Shown: positions 53,103 to 63,546 of the stretch, one piece after another | How positions within the stretch are numbered: the stretch's first letter is position 1 | Layout of the letters: each line of letters opens with the position of its first letter | Source of the DNA: Trichinella spiralis | Taxonomy: Eukaryota; Nematoda; Enoplea; Trichinellida; Trichinellidae | Assembly (NCBI GenBank): GCA_000181795.3 | Contig: CM012954.1 | Location: 5,491,828-5,555,373, forward strand | Direction of reading: 5' to 3' | DNA: 63,546 nucleotides | Program-made: the position numbers and the translations under genes | Notes under the pieces: generated by a model | Told to the model about the DNA's origin: nothing | Database searches by the model: none | The model's input: the letters and a program-made list of their open reading frames with translations, nothing else

Positions 53103-56100
53103 ATGGCTGACAAAACGGATGTTGTGCCGAACAGCGCATCCGCGATGCCAGTGCGATCGCGTGACCAATGTGATGGTTATTGCGATGATGAGCATGAAAA
53201 CAACAACACCAGCAACAACTACAGGGAATTCATGGGTGCAGATTCGTCGCCATACGTTGATGTTGGTCTTCAATCTTTGCTTTTACATCCTCCATTGGAT
53301 GCGGATAAAATTCCCTATTCTTCACCAGTTTCAGTTTTGAGTCACCCTGTTATCTCGATGGAGATGGACGAGAGATCAAGGGAAGACTTGAATTTGTTGA
53401 ATAGTTCTTATGATTCTATTATCGATTCTTTTGTCGAAAAAGATAACTTCAATTTTCCCGCTGAAAATGGCCACCGTAATGAATCGCCAGTACTAGACAG
53501 CCTGATTGAAGATTATGAGAATTTTGACGTGAATGTTTTTACAAAAATGTTAGAAAGTGTTGACAGCGATTCACCTTCTAACGGAACTCCTACTCGTCTT
53601 GAGAACATGTGTGATTTAAGATTGAAGGTGGATGATGAAAGTGACAACTCTTTTTCAGTGGATGATGTAGCAAATCGAGAAGAACGCGAAGATCAAGAAG
53701 TTGTTGCCAATTTTGACTCTTTTTCGGCAGATGATGCACCTAATCAAGGAGACCAAAAAAATCAAGAACTTATTGCCAATCTTGACACTTTTGCAGTGGA
53801 TGATGTAGCTAATGAAGAGAAACACGAAGATCAAGATGATATTGCCAATCTTGACACTTTTGCAGTGGATGATATAGCTAATGAAGAAAAGCACAAAGAT
53901 CAAGTTGTTGTTGTTGCCAATCTTGAGACGGAAAAGAGCCCCAGTTCTTCTTTACCTGCCAGCACTGTTTTGGAGAATGCTGAAAGTCAAAGTGAAGTCA
54001 ATGCAAATGAAAAAAAGTGTGGTTTTTCATTCGACAATCCTCCACATCTTATTAATGAACGGAAAGATAGATCATTTTTGGCGTCCTGTTGTCGTTTAGA
54101 ATGGACGAAATTTTTTCAAAGTATGATAATTTTAGTTGATAAAATTGTCAACATTGACCATATTTATTTATCTTGTTATATATATCATATATCTTTTTGA
54201 ATTTTTTTGAACATTGAATTATTGTTTTTAATTTGTAGATTTAGTTGATTTGCATTTGAAGTTCATATTTTTTAATATTTCGAACCAGAATTGGCAAATG
54301 ACTTGTGTAGTAAGTGTATAATGATGCGATTATTTTTCTAGAAAATGGAGAATTCGTTAAAAATTTGCTTAGCCGTTCAAAGGGAAGCACCACCACCACC
54401 ACCACTACATCGAAAGTTGAGGATAAAATGCAGAAATCGCAAACGAATTATGCTGAAAATGCGCAAAATTATTCCGAGTAAGTTTTTGTACATATGTGTC
54501 TATATGCACGAGTCTCATACAGTTTGATAATAGCGTGTAATTTAGGTGTCTAGTTTGATAAAAATGCATCATTCTTTTAAATTTATTTTTATTATTGGTA
54601 GTTTTTTTTCTTAAAAATATTGCCAGTGGTGTTCATATTAGTTTTTAAAACATTTTATGTATTAAGTTAAAAGTGTAAAATTTTTTTTGAAAAAAAAGAA
54701 ATCAGATTATTTTTTAAACCATTTCCGACCATTTAGAGACGAATGCAATAAGATGAATTCTGAATCTTGTTGCGCAAAAAACAACAATGGAATTTCAGTT
54801 GGCGGTGTTTCGTTGGTTGCAGGCCAGAGAGCTGTTTGCAGATTGTGCGAAAAAGAAGTTGCGATGTCTCGCACAATTGGCTGCTTGGAATGCAAGCAGC
54901 GGATCCACCGTCCCGGCGGCAATTATCCGTGCACTGATCAAGTCATCGTTCGAGTGGACAAGAAATATGTTTGCCCGTTGTGCGGTGTAGTGAATAAATT
55001 GCCCAAATCGGCTCGCATACCGTGTTCCAAGTTGCAAAATGATGTTGAGAAGAAGTCGGCCGTTGTCAAATCGATTTGCATTTGGTGTCGCAAAACGTTT
55101 GATCATGTGGGCGTCGAAAAGTTGTTGTATTGCAGCCACGTGTGCATTGATAGCGTTGTGAATGCTGTGGGTATTGCTCTGGAATGGAAGCAAAAGGAGC
55201 GGGTAATTTTGGCCAATGCGACGGGCGAAAAACCGCTTGCACCGAAGTTGAAAAACTTATCTGAAGTGCTGAGAAAAGAGCGCAGCTACTGGCCTGTATT
55301 GGACGGTTCTGATGTGGGTATGATTGAGTCTTTGCTGGTTCGCCTCCCCGACACGATTGAAGCACTGGTCAGCGGTCTTAATGAAGCTTCCAAACGGGTT
55401 CTGTACCGTAACAAGGATATGACTTTGCCTGCGCAAACGTTGCCAAATGATGAACTACAAGAACTTGCTGGATCTGCTGATCAAATGACGAATAAAGCAG
55501 AATACAAAGAACATGCGGGCAGAAAGCACAAATGTGCTTATGATGATGATGAGGATATGGGCATTTGTGCAGAGAAGAGGCTCAAGATGCAGAACAATGA
55601 CCAACTGAACGAAAAGAATGTCACTTTTGAAGAAATGGAAATGCAAGGCGAGCAGAAGTCACATTCTGCCAGCGCGAAGCAGGAAAATCTAGCTGTGGAG
55701 AGACTGTGTGACGTTGGCACCGATGGCAAGGAATCCCAGAATGCTAACTCTATGGAGTTGACGAGAAAGACACGCGTCGCAGTTCGAAAATTTCTGAGAG
55801 ACATGCTCGCTAAACAGTAAGCAAATATCGTTTTATTTTAATTTTGACGTTAATCTTTTATACAGGCGGTTGTGTGCATAGCATTTTCCGCTTGCTTAGC
55901 GTTTGCGAGAAGGAGGAAGCATTGTGTGAGAGGGTTTCTTCTTCGCGAGGCATATCAGTATTTTTGAAATTATTTGAAATTTTTAAGATCCTCTTTTTAT
56001 GCCTAGTCGTGGTCGAGTTAATTAATTGCTCAGAATAAATTTTCGAATTGTATTTATTTTTTCATTCATTCTGATTCATTCATTCACACAACAACTAATT

Positions 56101-58372
56101 ATTCACGATGTGTTGGCATTTGGTACTGTCATTCAGCATGATGAATGAATTTTGAAGTTGTAATTTTTTTTTCCTGAATTCCTCGATTCCTCGTCAGAAA
56201 TTTCAGATTAGAAAGGATGTTTTTAAATTGTTTATTTTGTGTTTTTAAACAGCAAGAGTGATTTGAGGAAGAAAAATTGGGTAACTGTAGAAATAAGTTG
56301 AAGTTATTGTTTTAGGGCCGACAGTTTGTTCATCAGTATGGATTATGAGACGATCAAACAGATCAGCTTGACAATAGATAATGAAGTTTACGATCGCTCA
56401 GAGCTATGCTTCGAGAAGTACAGGAGTCACATGCGGGCATTGTCGCGTGTTGCGAATGCGCAGCATTCGCGATTGTGGCAGATGTTGTTCAGTGGTGATT
56501 TGTCGGTATCTCAATTAATTCAATATTCACTGGAAGAATTCGAAAAACGTGGATGTTTGAAGCAACGTACAGCAGCAGCGGTCCCCTTGAACAGAGATGG
56601 CCGAAGCAGTGCTGTAATGAACGAATTTATTTGTTGAAGAAAATTTTGCTCATTTTTTAAAAAATGTTTCATCTTAGGCACAAGTAACAGATGCTGTTGA
56701 AGAACATGGGCAAAATAATAATTTTACACCGCAGATTGTCACTTCAGAACAGCAGCAGGTGAATGCTGAGAAATTATCTGTGTATATTTTCAGTTTTTGC
56801 TGTTCATTTGCAAATATTTTAGGAAGCAGTGCTGGAATTTACAGGTTCACAAACAAACGTCAGTGAGAAAGTATGCCCATTGAACAATGCTAAAACTAGA
56901 ATTTCTGTTTCATCGAGCAAAATGATTATCGAAGAATTATGGAAAGGTACTTTGATGCTGAATGACCTGACTTTGGTTGCATCGATGCTTCCAGTATCCG
57001 GTCCAACGCACTTGGTGCGCAACGAGATTGCACCGCAGTTAAAATTGATTGGTCAAACGGCAAAAGAAAACATTTTGAATTATCTTCGGGAAATTCGTGA
57101 TTTCAAGGGAACAGATCTCATTTTAGTTCGTTTCGCTGAGCCTGTTCTACTGAATCACAGGAAATGTTATCACGATTTGTGCTGCACCATGTCGCGGAAG
57201 AATATTTTTTACGTTGTAGATAAAAACAGTATGCCATGGTTTAAAGATTTTTACGTTATGGATTTGGCTGCGAAGGAACCTGTCAACGATGTATTGTTGC
57301 CTTTTGACGGACCAGGTGAAATGCGCATTATTTTGGTTTTTGTATTTCAGAATACACTTGCGTTTTTTATTTTATACTTCAGGCGTACCAGATACTGGAC
57401 GTGATATGTTGTTGGGTGCAATAGTGAGAATTAAGGAAAACTATCCACCATTGTCGTCTTCGTCGGCTTTGTCGTTGCCTGTACAACCTTCGGCTGGGTT
57501 TGGTTATGATCAAAGCCATGAGGATGATATTACTGAAAAGTTGCATCCAACAATTGGAAATGTTCAGGCCGAAAATGTGGCGTTAACACCGTTGATGACA
57601 AACGGTGCCGACATGGCTAGGTTTCCGGCTCCGGTTGTCAATAACAGCGGTAATGTTGGTGGCGGTGGGATGCTGAACTCGCTTTTGCCTCTGATTGCCG
57701 CTCAAGATCCTGCTACGGCTAGTCAAGTGCAGCAAATATTGTCTTGTTCCCCGGATCCGGCTGCGATGGAAAATACTCTGCTGAGCTTAGCTTCTTACCT
57801 TTCTCAAGCGCAGCAGATGGGATCTGGTGCTGCTGCGTCGGTGATAATGCAACCAGTAAGAGCTCATCTTTCAACTCATCCGCCGCCGCCTCCTCCTCCC
57901 CCTCCTCCTCCTGCTCCTCCACAGACTGTGCTTTCTGGAGTGCAGCACCCGTACACTGTACCACCAGCAGGTATGATTTCATCGGTACCTCCGCCGCCTC
58001 CGCCTGTTTGCGCTGCACAGTTGCCTCGGGTGACCATTCCTCCACCATGTCTTCCGGTTCCAACCGCTTTGCCGTTCACCATGCTACCCCCACCAATGGG
58101 ACCAGTGCCACCGCAGCAGTCGCTGCCACCACCTCAGTCATCGGTAGATGTTTCTTTTTCTTTTTCTTTTTCGTATTTACAGTTTTTTTCTGTAGATTCC
58201 ATCAATGGCAATCCGTCCACCGCCGCCAGCATCGCATTTGCTTCCTGGCCGTTTTTTTCATGGCAGACATGGTTATGTTCAGGGAATGTCAGCTGTTCGA
58301 CTTTCAAATAACGTAAATTTGAACAATGCCAGTGGAAACAATAGCAGAAAGGAAAAAAATGAAAGTGTTTGA
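53103..58372 (+). CDS. PHF3/DIDO-type transcription co-regulator (zinc finger, TFIIS central domain, SPOC)
   Basis: Eight exons: 53103-54120, 54342-54477, 54737-55816, 56316-56613, 56678-56758, 56823-57315, 57383-58143 and 58196-58372. They give 1347 residues with all phases matching. Residues 1-340 are acidic and disordered and include four 23-residue repeats. A PHD-like zinc finger near 419-466 has CRLC, CLEC, a His and CPLC. A second Cys cluster (CIWC, YCSHVC) lies near 498-521. A TFIIS-central-type helical domain begins near 729 (VAVRKFLRDM) and runs to about 830 (YRSHMRALSRVANAQHSRLW). The SPOC domain starts near 900 (EELWKGTLMLNDLTLVASM) and ends near 1060. The Pro-rich C-terminus includes a poly-Pro run near 1201. 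This architecture is that of PHF3, DIDO1, SPOCD1 and yeast Bye1, which bind the RNA polymerase II C-terminal domain through SPOC and regulate elongation. The ATG at 53103 lies 16 nt after a TTTACAG acceptor. Confidence 0.85.
53652..53930 (+). repeat. coding tandem repeat, 69 bp unit, about four copies
   Basis: The unit contains VDDVANEEKHEDQ and ANLDTF and recurs with starts at 53658, 53727, 53796 and 53865, exactly 69 bp (23 codons) apart. Copies three and four are nearly identical, so the array expanded recently. It lies in the acidic N-terminal region of the PHF3/DIDO-like protein. Confidence 0.85.
57878..57922 (+). repeat. CCT/CCG coding microsatellite (poly-Pro)
   Basis: In-frame run of proline codons encoding eleven Pro, one Ala and two Pro in the C-terminal region of the PHF3/DIDO-like protein. 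It resembles profilin- or SH3/WW-binding tracts. Confidence 0.85.
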
Positions 58373-60200
58373 AAAAGCAGTACAATTTGAGAATATTTTG
58401 CTTTTCATTTGCATTTTATGCATGTTTTTCAGTTAGAATTTTTATTGCATCCTTCGTATTTTCACATTGGTATATTTATTGTTTCTCTACTTTAGATGTT
58501 TTATTACATCGTTTGGAAATTCTTCTTCTTCCTTACTTGGAACTATTTTTCATTGTCTTGCATTTCCATTTTCTGGGCAAATAAAGTGATATGCATATGC
58601 GCGAGGATGTCATTCGGTTTATTTTGGTTTCTTATTATAAAGTTGCAGCAGAAGCAGATGATATTTTTATGCGCATCAAACAAAAAATTTCAAATTATGA
58701 GTAACTGTAGTTTTGCATTTTTTTGCTTTCCTTTGCAGCGACACTGATTTGAAAACAAGCCTGCCAGTATTACGTTGGCTATTTGAATTTCATTCACTGT
58801 TGCTAACAACAACAATTATGAACTTAATTTGCTAATTTTAATGATAATAATAGTATTATTATCTATGCTAAATCGTGTCATTAAATTAATATCAAACAAG
58901 TCAATTTTGCTAAATGTACTTTGACAATTCAAGCCGTAATTGCTACCAGTAGAATAAATTTTATGCTAAAAGATATGTAACATTAAAATTAGCATAATGT
59001 GACGCCGGCAGGTGCTGATTGGTTTCTGGGGGAAAATAATTGCTGACTTTGTTCATTTTCTGCTTGTTATTCTACAATTTCGATTTGCGTTACATCTGAT
59101 ATGCTTGGAGAAGATCCGTACCATTGTAATTACTGTAACATTACTGGACACGAAGGAGTAATTTACATTTAATCTGCAAATTATTCGGAGGTTTGCAGAT
59201 ATTGAGCTGTTGGAGTAATAATCTATTGTACATGAAAATGTAGTAAGATACTATTTTATTTAGGAATAGCTGCTTTTTGCGTTTGAGTGTTTCATGTCCA
59301 CTATTCTATTGTCGTTGGCATTACCATTCATTTGTGAAAAAAAGGTGATTTAATATCAATCATCACAGTTGGAAAAAAATTATTTCTTAGTTGTGGCTTT
59401 TAGCATGAAAAGGTAAAATTTTAGCCTTGAAATAAATACATAATGAAATAGCGCTACCCAGCTAGTGAGTGAGCCATGCATGAAAAGTGATCCCCGGCTT
59501 CATACGCTCAGTTGCAGTCTCATGAGAGATGCTAGAAACAAACGTCAACAGATTGCTTCAACAATCATTGGCTCCTCGTTAATATTGTCATTGATGATGT
59601 TCAGTAGTTCTTCTTCTATGCAGGAGTAGATATAAACATGCATAAAAAACTTACATGCATACATTGTATGTGTAACATAACAAAACATAACATGTACGCA
59701 TAATACATTAAATACATGAAAACGCTTTGATTGTGAACAATTTCAAGAAATGTGTGATAACAGAATGAATTTAGAATTTAAAACGTCTTTTAATTCTAGC
59801 ATTCTTGATGAAGACAGTACCACTATATTACAAACTGGAAAACAAAGATAATTTTTTATTCACAACAATGTTTTCCATTACATCTAGATTTGTGATGGAT
59901 ATTTCAGATTAGCACAAGTAAATTCGTACTAACTACTAATCATCAGTTTCCCAATTAACTATTCCTTTCTCTATTTATTTTATAGTTCAGTATGTAACTT
60001 CACCTATTCTCAACGAGCAATCAAGCGTGGAAATCGAAAAACAAAGAATGTATAACTAACCATACATTTAAAAAGTTAAAACAACACAAGGCAGTTTCAA
60101 AATTTAGGAGAATTAAAAATCATTATGACGAACGCATGTTGATCAAAGATACAAAATCAGAAACTTTCCTATCAAATTTTCAAACGGAGCAAAGGCTCCA
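58373..60200. other. 3' flank and AT-rich region
   Basis: No confident gene. A 49-codon plus-strand frame (59480-59629, MKSDPRLHTLSCSLMRDARN onward) lies in a stretch less AT-rich than its surroundings, without other support. Confidence 0.35.
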
Positions 60201-60201
60201 A

Positions 60202-60280
60202 GAGAGCTATAGCTGCAAAGCAAACAAACAAACGGCAAGCAAAGGGCTAAAAATTTGCATGTTAACGAGACGACGCCTAA
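60202..60280 (+). repeat. dispersed repeat copy A, possible structured RNA element
   Basis: It shares the block order AGCTATAG, AAGCAAACAAAC, AAATTTGCAT and GAGACG with copy B at 63452-63535. The core CAAGCAAA can pair with TTTGCATG to form a hairpin. Function unknown. Confidence 0.45.
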
Positions 60281-60426
60281 TAATAATGCTATAATTAGAC
60301 ATATCAGAAAACTTCGTTCAAATTGCTTTGTTCTATCAATTCAATGGTATATCTCGTAGTCGAGAAGAACAAAATAATTACTGTTGTAAAGTTCGAACTC
60401 ATATAATTCTTTTCGTGGCGTTTTAG

Positions 60427-60714
60427 ATTAAAAGTCGAGAAAATAGTTGTTTGCTCAACGTGCGGAATAGCAGCCACAGTAGGACTTGTTTACCAGAAAA
60501 TGTATGCAAATTTTTATTCCACTGCTATGCGTACGTTTACGTGGCTTTAATGTCGATGATTGCTGGCCTACGGTCTGCGATGAAAATCATGGAATATTAT
60601 TGAAAACTGCTTTGCGTTTCGTTTATTATTTATTATTTCTTCAAATTCAGTCATCTACATTTGTACGAACGTGAATACAAGAATTACGTGAAGGCATCGA
60701 AGGCATTCGTTTAA
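60427..60714 (+). CDS. possible exons of a small protein
   Basis: A candidate exon at 60427-60540 follows a GCGTTTTAG acceptor and reads LKVEKIVVCSTCGIAATVGL then VYQKMYANFYSTAMRTF. A second at 60651-60714 follows AAATTCAG and reads HLHLYEREYKNYVKASKAFV and a stop. They join in phase if the donor is GTGGCT at 60541. The start codon and any upstream exon were not found. The composition looks coding, with one hydrophobic segment, as in small mitochondrial-membrane proteins. I do not recognise it. Confidence 0.3.
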
Positions 60715-62494
60715 GTAAGTTGCATTTAGTTTACTCCTTCTGTAGTTTATTCTTAGCATGGTTCAGAATATACATTGAATGTTTAATAGATATCAGAGCA
60801 AAATGACGGAATCCTTTTAAGTTGTGAAATTTTGCGGCTAACATAACGAAATACTTTTAAATATTTCGTAGATATAGCTGCTTACGATAAATGAGGTATA
60901 TCTTTGTTAAATGCTTTAATATTTCACAATAAAGAGCATATTAGCTTCAATTATTATTAGTACTGAGCTAAGGGTGAAAAAATTTTCAACTTGTGAAGCT
61001 ATACATGTTTTCCCATTTGTGGCGCATAAGTGAAGTTATATAACACCACACTAAGGTTATTTTTCATTTATTCAAATCAGCTGTCCTCTAAACGCTAGTG
61101 TTATCACAGTAGCAGAGTGCTTTGTTTCCTTTGCTGACGTGCTATGTAATAGCAGCATTCGGTTGCGATCAATCAGTGAGTATCATTTCAAGGAACTGCA
61201 GAGTAACGATGTGCGATGACTGAAAAAAGATTAGGAATCAGTGGAAAGCAGGATGAGCATCTATGAAGCAGATAAACTTTTCGTTTTCTTTTAATTCAAT
61301 TATATGTAAATAATTCATCATGATTTAGAATTACAGTAGAAGAACGTGATGAAATTCAACGATGAGAAGGCTCATATTGAGGGAAGTCGCATTATTTTTC
61401 AATTGATCGCGTTAACTTCATATTATAAACAAAAAATGGGTGTTGAATCTATAATGGTTCTATTTTGTGAACTTTCTGTGTAATTGAAAAGCAATATGTT
61501 AGGATAATTTTAAAATTACATTCTCCAAAATATTATTTATACCTTCCAATGCGTATTAACGTGAGCGTTAGATTTAATGTTTGAAATTTTAAGAGATTCG
61601 AAGTAGAATGTAGACGCGGTCGATAGGAAACAGAACGGAAAGTAGAAGGTATGTCAAGTTTCCCGTGGTTCTTAATTCCGTTGGTCTGGTGTGGGGATAC
61701 TTCGAAAGGATGAAGTTATCCGGTAGTTTAATTACGATAGGGACAAATTTGTATGGTTGAGATTTGAAATAATGCAGTATTTTGGCTTTGACGCAGCAAA
61801 ATCGTTGTATGCAATTGTTTTCATGAGTCGGAATATTTTGAGATTTTTTTCATTTGTAAACATTTATTTATTTTCATTTATCGCATAGCTTAATTTCAAG
61901 ACACACATCTTTTTATTGTTTTCATTAATTAAATTATTTTCATTCTACCTTTTTGAAAAATGATTTTTCCTTTTATTGAAAACTCTTATTATGTGTTCCT
62001 TTTTGATTTTCTTTCCAAAATTCCCAGCTATTACTCTTTTGGTTCACTTTTATTTTGACGATAATTTGAAATAAAGCGACTCATAATCCAATGCATACAA
62101 ATTTGTAAACACGTAACGAACCGTAATAGGTTGTGCATGGAGAAGATATGCCAAATGGAAAGGCTACAATCAATGGACGAGATGGATGTTAGCATTGATC
62201 GGTTGTGGTGACTGAACATTGGAATAGTTTTAATTTTCCGTCAATTATGTGACATTTATTTTTTCTTTGTTAAATATTTTTGATATTTGTTGAACATATT
62301 GCTCATTGCTTTTTCAATGTAATTCAATATTTATCGTCACATTATACCTTTTTTCATATTTTATCAATCAACATGCTTTATTTTCTTTTAATTTTCTTTG
62401 ATTTTTCAAAGCTGTTCACACTTTGATTTCATTCTTTTGCTCATTTTTTTGATTTTTATTTAAAATTGTTTGCATTATTTTCCTGCAGTTTCTC
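60715..62494. other. AT-rich region with one coding-like frame
   Basis: No confident gene. A 48-codon plus-strand frame at 61614-61760 reads like protein (YVKFPVVLNSVGLVWGYFER, then MKLSGSLITIGTNLYG and a stop) but its only entry is a weak ATGTAG acceptor. Confidence 0.35.
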
Positions 62495-62714
62495 ATGTCG
62501 ACATCAAGATTCTTCATTACAAAAACGTAATTAATATGTTTTGTTACGACTCTTACAGAGGTAAGAAGCCAGCTTGCCTGCCTTCCTGAATTTCAGTGGA
62601 TATTTCGCTTCAGAGCGGATCATACACTCTGAACCGCCAAATTCGTATCCCAAACCAGATCGCGTAAATGCTTCATGGCAGAAAGTGGCCTTTGACTCTT
62701 GGAGTGGTTGGTGA
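62495..62714 (+). CDS. possible 57-residue two-exon protein
   Basis: Exon 62495-62526 (MSTSRFFITK) follows a TTTTCCTGCAG acceptor by five bases and ends at a GTAATT donor. Exon 62573-62714 starts after GAAGCCAG, giving a 46 nt intron typical of this window. The combined frame ends at TGA 62712-62714. The N-terminus is Ser/Thr/Arg-rich without acids, like a mitochondrial presequence. The rest includes EPPNSYPKPDRVNASWQKVA and ends in SWSGW. No family recognised. A minus-strand frame also covers this stretch (62531-62755), so the strand is not certain. Confidence 0.35.
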
Positions 62715-63546
62715 CTGTGCTCTCGTTGAATCGTAAATAACAATATTGCTGTCATACATTACACTCAATATTGCTATATATTTGATGAACGATCTTAAGA
62801 TTGCATACTTTTTGTATTATTACAATTGATGCTTATAATTTGCTGCCGTTTGCGTGCATGTTATTTCCACTTATTTTTCAAATAACGTTAGCATATATGT
62901 CAATAAGAAAAGACTTGTAGTGAATCTGTTATTTCAAATTGCGCAATTTTACCATATTTGCATTTAGAATAAATTACGGCTGATTTTGTTCTTGCACTAC
63001 TTTGTCATCATTTGATGATTTTATATTTTCTGTAAAACGTGAGGAAAAACGCATTAATTAATTTAATTTTTGCAGGGCTGACATTTAATTCAGTTAGTAT
63101 CCCATTAATAAATTTGATTTTCCAATTCCACGACAATACACATTCCCTACCCACCGTACTAAACCGTAACACCATTAAATGTGAAGCCAGGTAAGCGTAT
63201 GCACATCACTCGAACATGAATTTTTATGCATTTTTTTGTAAACAAGTCTTTCTGTGCCTGCATTTCTTTTTGTTATGCAAACAAAAATTTTCACGACTGT
63301 TAATCTAAAATCACACTGAAGGCAATGTACTTGATACAATTTTACAATAATATCAATTACGTTATTCCTCATTACTAGATATTATAAATTTTTTTGAAAA
63401 ATAAGAATATCCAATGAAGCTTTTTTTATAGATTAGAAGCCGACGCTGATGGCGAGCTATAGTTGCTAAGCAAACAAACGGGTAAGACAATGCACGCCAT
63501 GAAAATTTGCATTGCCTAGCGAGACGCCACCTAACAGGTGATGAAA
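62715..63546. other. AT-rich right edge
   Basis: No gene seen apart from the repeat copy near the end. Confidence 0.4.
63452..63535 (+). repeat. dispersed repeat copy B, possible structured RNA element
   Basis: Related to copy A at 60202-60280 by the same ordered blocks. CAATGCA pairs with TGCATTG around a loop, and TGGCG near 63450 can pair with CGCCA near 63526, closing a structure of about 80 nt. A GTAAG string and an AATTTG string lie inside it. Confidence 0.45.

Noticed and set aside
57719-58316. Gly-, Ser- and Glu-rich frames opposite and beside the poly-Pro region
   Set aside because: They are shadows of the proline-codon microsatellite in the PHF3/DIDO-like gene.

Overview
The window is eukaryotic nuclear DNA, most likely from an adenophorean (Dorylaimia) nematode resembling Trichinella. 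A collagen gene with a nematode cuticle-collagen N-domain and a furin-type RTRR site marks it as nematode. AT-rich spacers, many 45-110 bp introns with GTAAGT-type donors and TTTCAG acceptors, and a degenerate trypsin-like gene fit that clade. The species call is inference. I see no virus-like element, complete transposon or CRISPR array.

Layout. 1-398 (+) is the end of a BUD22/SRFBP1-type gene. 726-1937 holds three tRNA-Pro genes. 6720-9191 (+) is a five-exon GATA factor (ELT-1 type) behind a GC-rich leader. 11473-14982 (-) is a long disordered nuclear protein with a SUMO-interaction motif. 16675-17807 (-) is a catalytically dead trypsin-like protein. 19242-21371 (+) encodes a schwannomin-interacting protein (SCHIP1) homologue. 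22255-23161 (-) encodes a small secreted protein of unknown family. 26298-27443 (+) is a PMP3/UPF0057 membrane peptide. 27921-29350 (-) is CLP1, and just upstream on the same strand is an intronless IL-17-receptor-like SEFIR protein (29540-31444). 34104-35033 (-) is a cuticle collagen. 39139-40672 (-) is AMMECR1. 41625-43034 (+) is mitochondrial Era-like GTPase ERAL1. 43175-43498 (-) is the complex I subunit NDUFA1. 44175-47824 (+) is the COPII coat protein SEC23 in 14 exons. 47968-48650 (-) is a small one-helix membrane protein. 49584-49973 (+) is a 129-residue intronless orphan. 53103-58372 (+) is a PHF3/DIDO-type protein with zinc-finger, TFIIS-central and SPOC domains. The last 5 kb holds only low-confidence small exons and a pair of related, possibly structured repeats.

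The genes do not form one pathway. Most are single-copy housekeeping genes (RNA 3'-end/tRNA processing, COPII transport, mitochondrial ribosome, complex I) among regulatory genes (GATA factor, IL-17-type receptor, transcription co-regulator). Exon models were assembled by hand by requiring GT...AG junctions and a kept reading frame. For twelve multi-exon genes (the GATA factor, SIM protein, SCHIP1, the secreted protein, PMP3, CLP1, AMMECR1, ERAL1, NDUFA1, SEC23, the one-helix protein and the PHF3-like gene) the summed exon lengths divide by three and end at a single stop. One junction in the trypsin homologue stays unresolved.

The items most worth a second look are the hairpin-bearing repeat pair near 60.2 and 63.5 kb, the possible SEFIR receptor-CLP1 operon, the degenerate first GATA finger, the dead protease and the unrecognised small proteins. 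I did not find a clearly new multi-gene system.
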